From assembly GCA_947441325.1 (NCBI GenBank), contig CANETR010000006.1, positions 1 through 15,652 of the forward strand: a DNA stretch of 15,652 nt, written 5' to 3'. The DNA comes from Saprospiraceae bacterium (GTDB lineage: Bacteria > Bacteroidota > Bacteroidia > Chitinophagales > Saprospiraceae). Within the stretch, counting starts at the first letter, position 1. Every line of letters begins with the position of its first letter. The notes under the pieces were generated by a model. The model was not told where the DNA came from, ran no database searches, and was given only the letters and a program-made list of their open reading frames with translations. Position numbers and translations under genes: made by a program. Below are positions 14,039 to 15,652 of this stretch, piece by piece.

Positions 14039-14190
14039 TGAAAATTTGAAAATTATTTTTAATGCGGACAGGATCATACTATTACGTAAAAATCCTACTT
14101 CACTTCATATAACTTCGTTTCAGGGAAATTGTTTTGCCAAGTTCTTGATACCTGATACCTGATACCTGATACAATATTTTCAAATTTTCA
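14039..14190. repeat. 15-bp inverted repeat flanking a 122-bp core
   Basis: The arms are TGAAAATTTGAAAAT (14039-14053) and its exact reverse complement ATTTTCAAATTTTCA (14176-14190). The arms are AT-rich with an internal 8-bp period (AATTTGAA). The core includes the TGATACC array. The right arm abuts the nadB stop codon. Confidence 0.7.
14146..14171. repeat. Perfect heptad array, TGATACC type
   Basis: Three full TGATACC units and a partial fourth (TGATAC), all identical, make 26 bp. Confidence 0.9.
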
Positions 14191-14192
14191 AA

Positions 14193-15652
14193 TTAAAGAA
14201 TCGTGTCGTCTAAAAACTCCTGTTGTCCCGGATAATCAGTTGTATAGTGAAGTCCACGGCTCTCATGTCTGGTGGCAGCCGATCTGGTGATAAGATAAGC
14301 AATGGTAATAAGGTTGCGCAATTCGCAAAGTTGAGGCGAAATGGTGGTATTATTGTACAACTCTTCCGTTTCTTCATACAACAGGTGCAAACGGGCATAG
14401 GCACGATTAAGACGGACATTACTGCGTACAATACCCACATAGCTGCTCATGATTTCTTTGAGCTCCTTTGTACTTTGGGTAATAAGTACCATTTCATTCG
14501 GATCGGAAGTGCCTTCTGCATTCCAGGCGGGTATGCCCTCTTTCCACTCCAGACTGTCGATGCGTCCTGAAAGGTCCAAAAATATACGGTGTCCGAATAC
14601 TAGCCCTTCCAGCAGTGAATTCGATGCGAGTCGGTTGGCACCATGCAGCCCAGTACTCGTACATTCGCCGCAGGCATAAAGGTTGTGTATAGAAGTTCTG
14701 CCTGTAACATCTGTTTTTATACCACCACACAGATAATGGCAGGCAGGCACAACCGGTATCATCGTTTTCATGGGGTCTATCCCCAAACTATCACATTTAC
14801 TGTAAATTGTCGGAAAATGTTTTAGAAATTCTTCCTTGTCCAAATGTCGGCAATCGAGAAACATATTTTCGGTACCACGTTGTTTCATCTCATTGTCTAT
14901 GGCGCGGGCAACGATATCGCGCGGCGCGAGTGATTTTCGAGGGTCGTACTTCTGCATGAATTCATTACCATCGGCATCTTTCAGAATTCCTCCAAAACCA
15001 CGCACTGCTTCAGACACTAAGAAGGCTGGATTCTCTCCGGCCGGATTGAAAAGCGAAGTGGGATGAAACTGAATAAATTCCATATTTTCAACCCTTCCCT
15101 TAGCACGATAAACCATGGCGATTCCATCGCCGGTTGCAATAACCGGATTGGTTGTGGCCTTGTACACCTGACCTGCTCCGCCCGAAGCCATGACGGTTGC
15201 TTTGGCCAGAATTGTCTCAATTTCATTGGTTTTTCTGTTGATGGCATAACAGCCATAACATTCAATATTGGAACTGAGGCGGGTAATCCAACGGCCCAAA
15301 TGATGTTGGGTAATAATGTCAATAGCAAAATAGTGATCGAACATTTCAAGATTGGGCAATTGCTTGGCCTTCTCAAGTAAGGCACGCTGTATTTCCCAAC
15401 CTGTAAGGTCTTTATAGTGTAAAATTCTATTCTCCGAATGTCCACCTTCCCTGCCCAAATCATAAATTGAGCCTGTTTTGTCCTTGTCGAAACGGGTGCC
15501 CCAATCTATAAGCTCATTTACACGTACAGGTCCCTCTTTTACAACTATTTCAACAATTTCCTCTTTGCAGAGCCCATCGCCCGCATCGAGTGTATCTTCA
15601 ATGTGTTTTTGATATGAATCTTTATTGTCATCCCATACAGCGGCAACACCTC
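14193..15652 (-). CDS. nadB: L-aspartate oxidase, N-terminus beyond the right edge
   Basis: NadB oxidises L-aspartate to iminoaspartate, the first step of NAD synthesis from aspartate, using FAD in the cytoplasm. The frame is open to the right edge, giving 485 visible residues; only the first 50 or so, including the GxGxxG FAD-binding turn, are missing. It begins GVAAVWDDNKDSYQKHIEDT, the usual flank of the FAD-site start. It continues through LGREGGHSENRILHYKD, then SGGAGQVYKATTNP, the active-site block PVVPACHYLCGGIKTDVTGR, ECTSTGLHGANRLASNSLLE, and a C-terminal helical domain with the HESRGLHYTTDYP ending. All are NadB signatures and separate it from succinate dehydrogenase flavoproteins. 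The Leu codon at 15458 is internal, not a start. nadA and nadC are not in the window. recR lies downstream on the same strand. Confidence 0.97.
   Translation of the reverse strand, partial: GVAAVWDDNKDSYQKHIEDTLDAGDGLCKEEIVEIVVKEGPVRVNELIDWGTRFDKDKTGSIYDLGREGGHSENRILHYKDLTGWEIQRALLEKAKQLPNLEMFDHYFAIDIITQHHLGRWITRLSSNIECYGCYAINRKTNEIETILAKATVMASGGAGQVYKATTNPVIATGDGIAMVYRAKGRVENMEFIQFHPTSLFNPAGENPAFLVSEAVRGFGGILKDADGNEFMQKYDPRKSLAPRDIVARAIDNEMKQRGTENMFLDCRHLDKEEFLKHFPTIYSKCDSLGIDPMKTMIPVVPACHYLCGGIKTDVTGRTSIHNLYACGECTSTGLHGANRLASNSLLEGLVFGHRIFLDLSGRIDSLEWKEGIPAWNAEGTSDPNEMVLITQSTKELKEIMSSYVGIVRSNVRLNRAYARLHLLYEETEELYNNTTISPQLCELRNLITIAYLITRSAATRHESRGLHYTTDYPGQQEFLDDTIL

Larger units (their letters stand above)
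13969..14192. other. Repeat-rich intergenic gap between nadB and recR
   Basis: This 224-bp gap has no coding frame. It contains a CTTTC-type array at the recR start, a 15-bp inverted repeat and a TGATACC array, each listed separately. I saw no exact TAnnTTTG promoter for recR and no strong terminator for nadB, so readthrough from nadB into recR is possible. Confidence 0.6.

Noticed and set aside
14223..15380. Several plus-strand frames antisense to nadB
   Set aside because: They are shadows of a well-supported nadB frame and show no family motifs, signal peptides or promoters.

Overview
The window is a stretch of ordinary chromosome from a member of the Bacteroidota. Four things point there. 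Two secreted proteins end in type IX secretion (T9SS) sorting domains. Several lipoproteins have the short signal peptides usual in the phylum. Shine-Dalgarno sequences are largely absent. Promoters fit the phylum's -33/-7 pattern (TTTTG, 19 bp, TAnnTTTR). The protein families (DUF4175, Omp28-like, MbnP-like) also fit. I cannot assign a genus. I see no prophage, transposase, CRISPR array, tRNA or rRNA.

Layout. The left edge (1-175, minus) holds the first 58 codons of a DUF4175-like membrane protein that runs off the window. Next, all on the minus strand, come a lipoprotein ApbE flavin transferase (354-1397), an overlapping MbnP-like lipoprotein (1378-2166) and an unrecognised lipoprotein (2270-2956). 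On the plus strand, 3159-4364 encodes a coiled-coil protein. It converges on a small T9SS-exported protein (4443-5105, minus) at a shared bidirectional terminator. A large Omp28-like T9SS cargo (5321-7105) is divergent from that gene. Then come a hemolysin III/PAQR membrane protein (7169-7816) and a tight run of pfkA (7901), crcB (8886) and meaB (9277), with 10-nt gaps. A 249-bp repeat-rich gap leads to a MazG-like pyrophosphohydrolase (10597) and then asd (11016). Downstream of asd are a small unknown gene (12037) and an M23/LytM envelope peptidase (12335) that overlaps it by 8 nt. On the minus strand, recR (13360-13968) lies downstream of nadB (14193 to the right edge, N-terminus missing), with a second repeat-rich gap of 224 bp between them.

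Function. The recognisable genes are housekeeping or envelope genes: glycolysis (pfkA), lysine/threonine/methionine and diaminopimelate precursor supply (asd), NAD synthesis (nadB), recombinational repair (recR), nucleotide clean-up (MazG-like), fluoride export (crcB), B12-dependent mutase maintenance (meaB), periplasmic flavinylation (apbE) and peptidoglycan remodelling (M23).

The structure least explained by genes lies in the two repeat-rich gaps (10348-10596 and 13969-14192). Each contains several different low-copy arrays with 7- or 8-bp periods. In each, a 45-bp, six-unit CTTTC-type array ends 5-8 nt before the start codon of the downstream gene, on opposite strands. I rank this as the most interesting signal here. 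I found no clear new multi-gene system.
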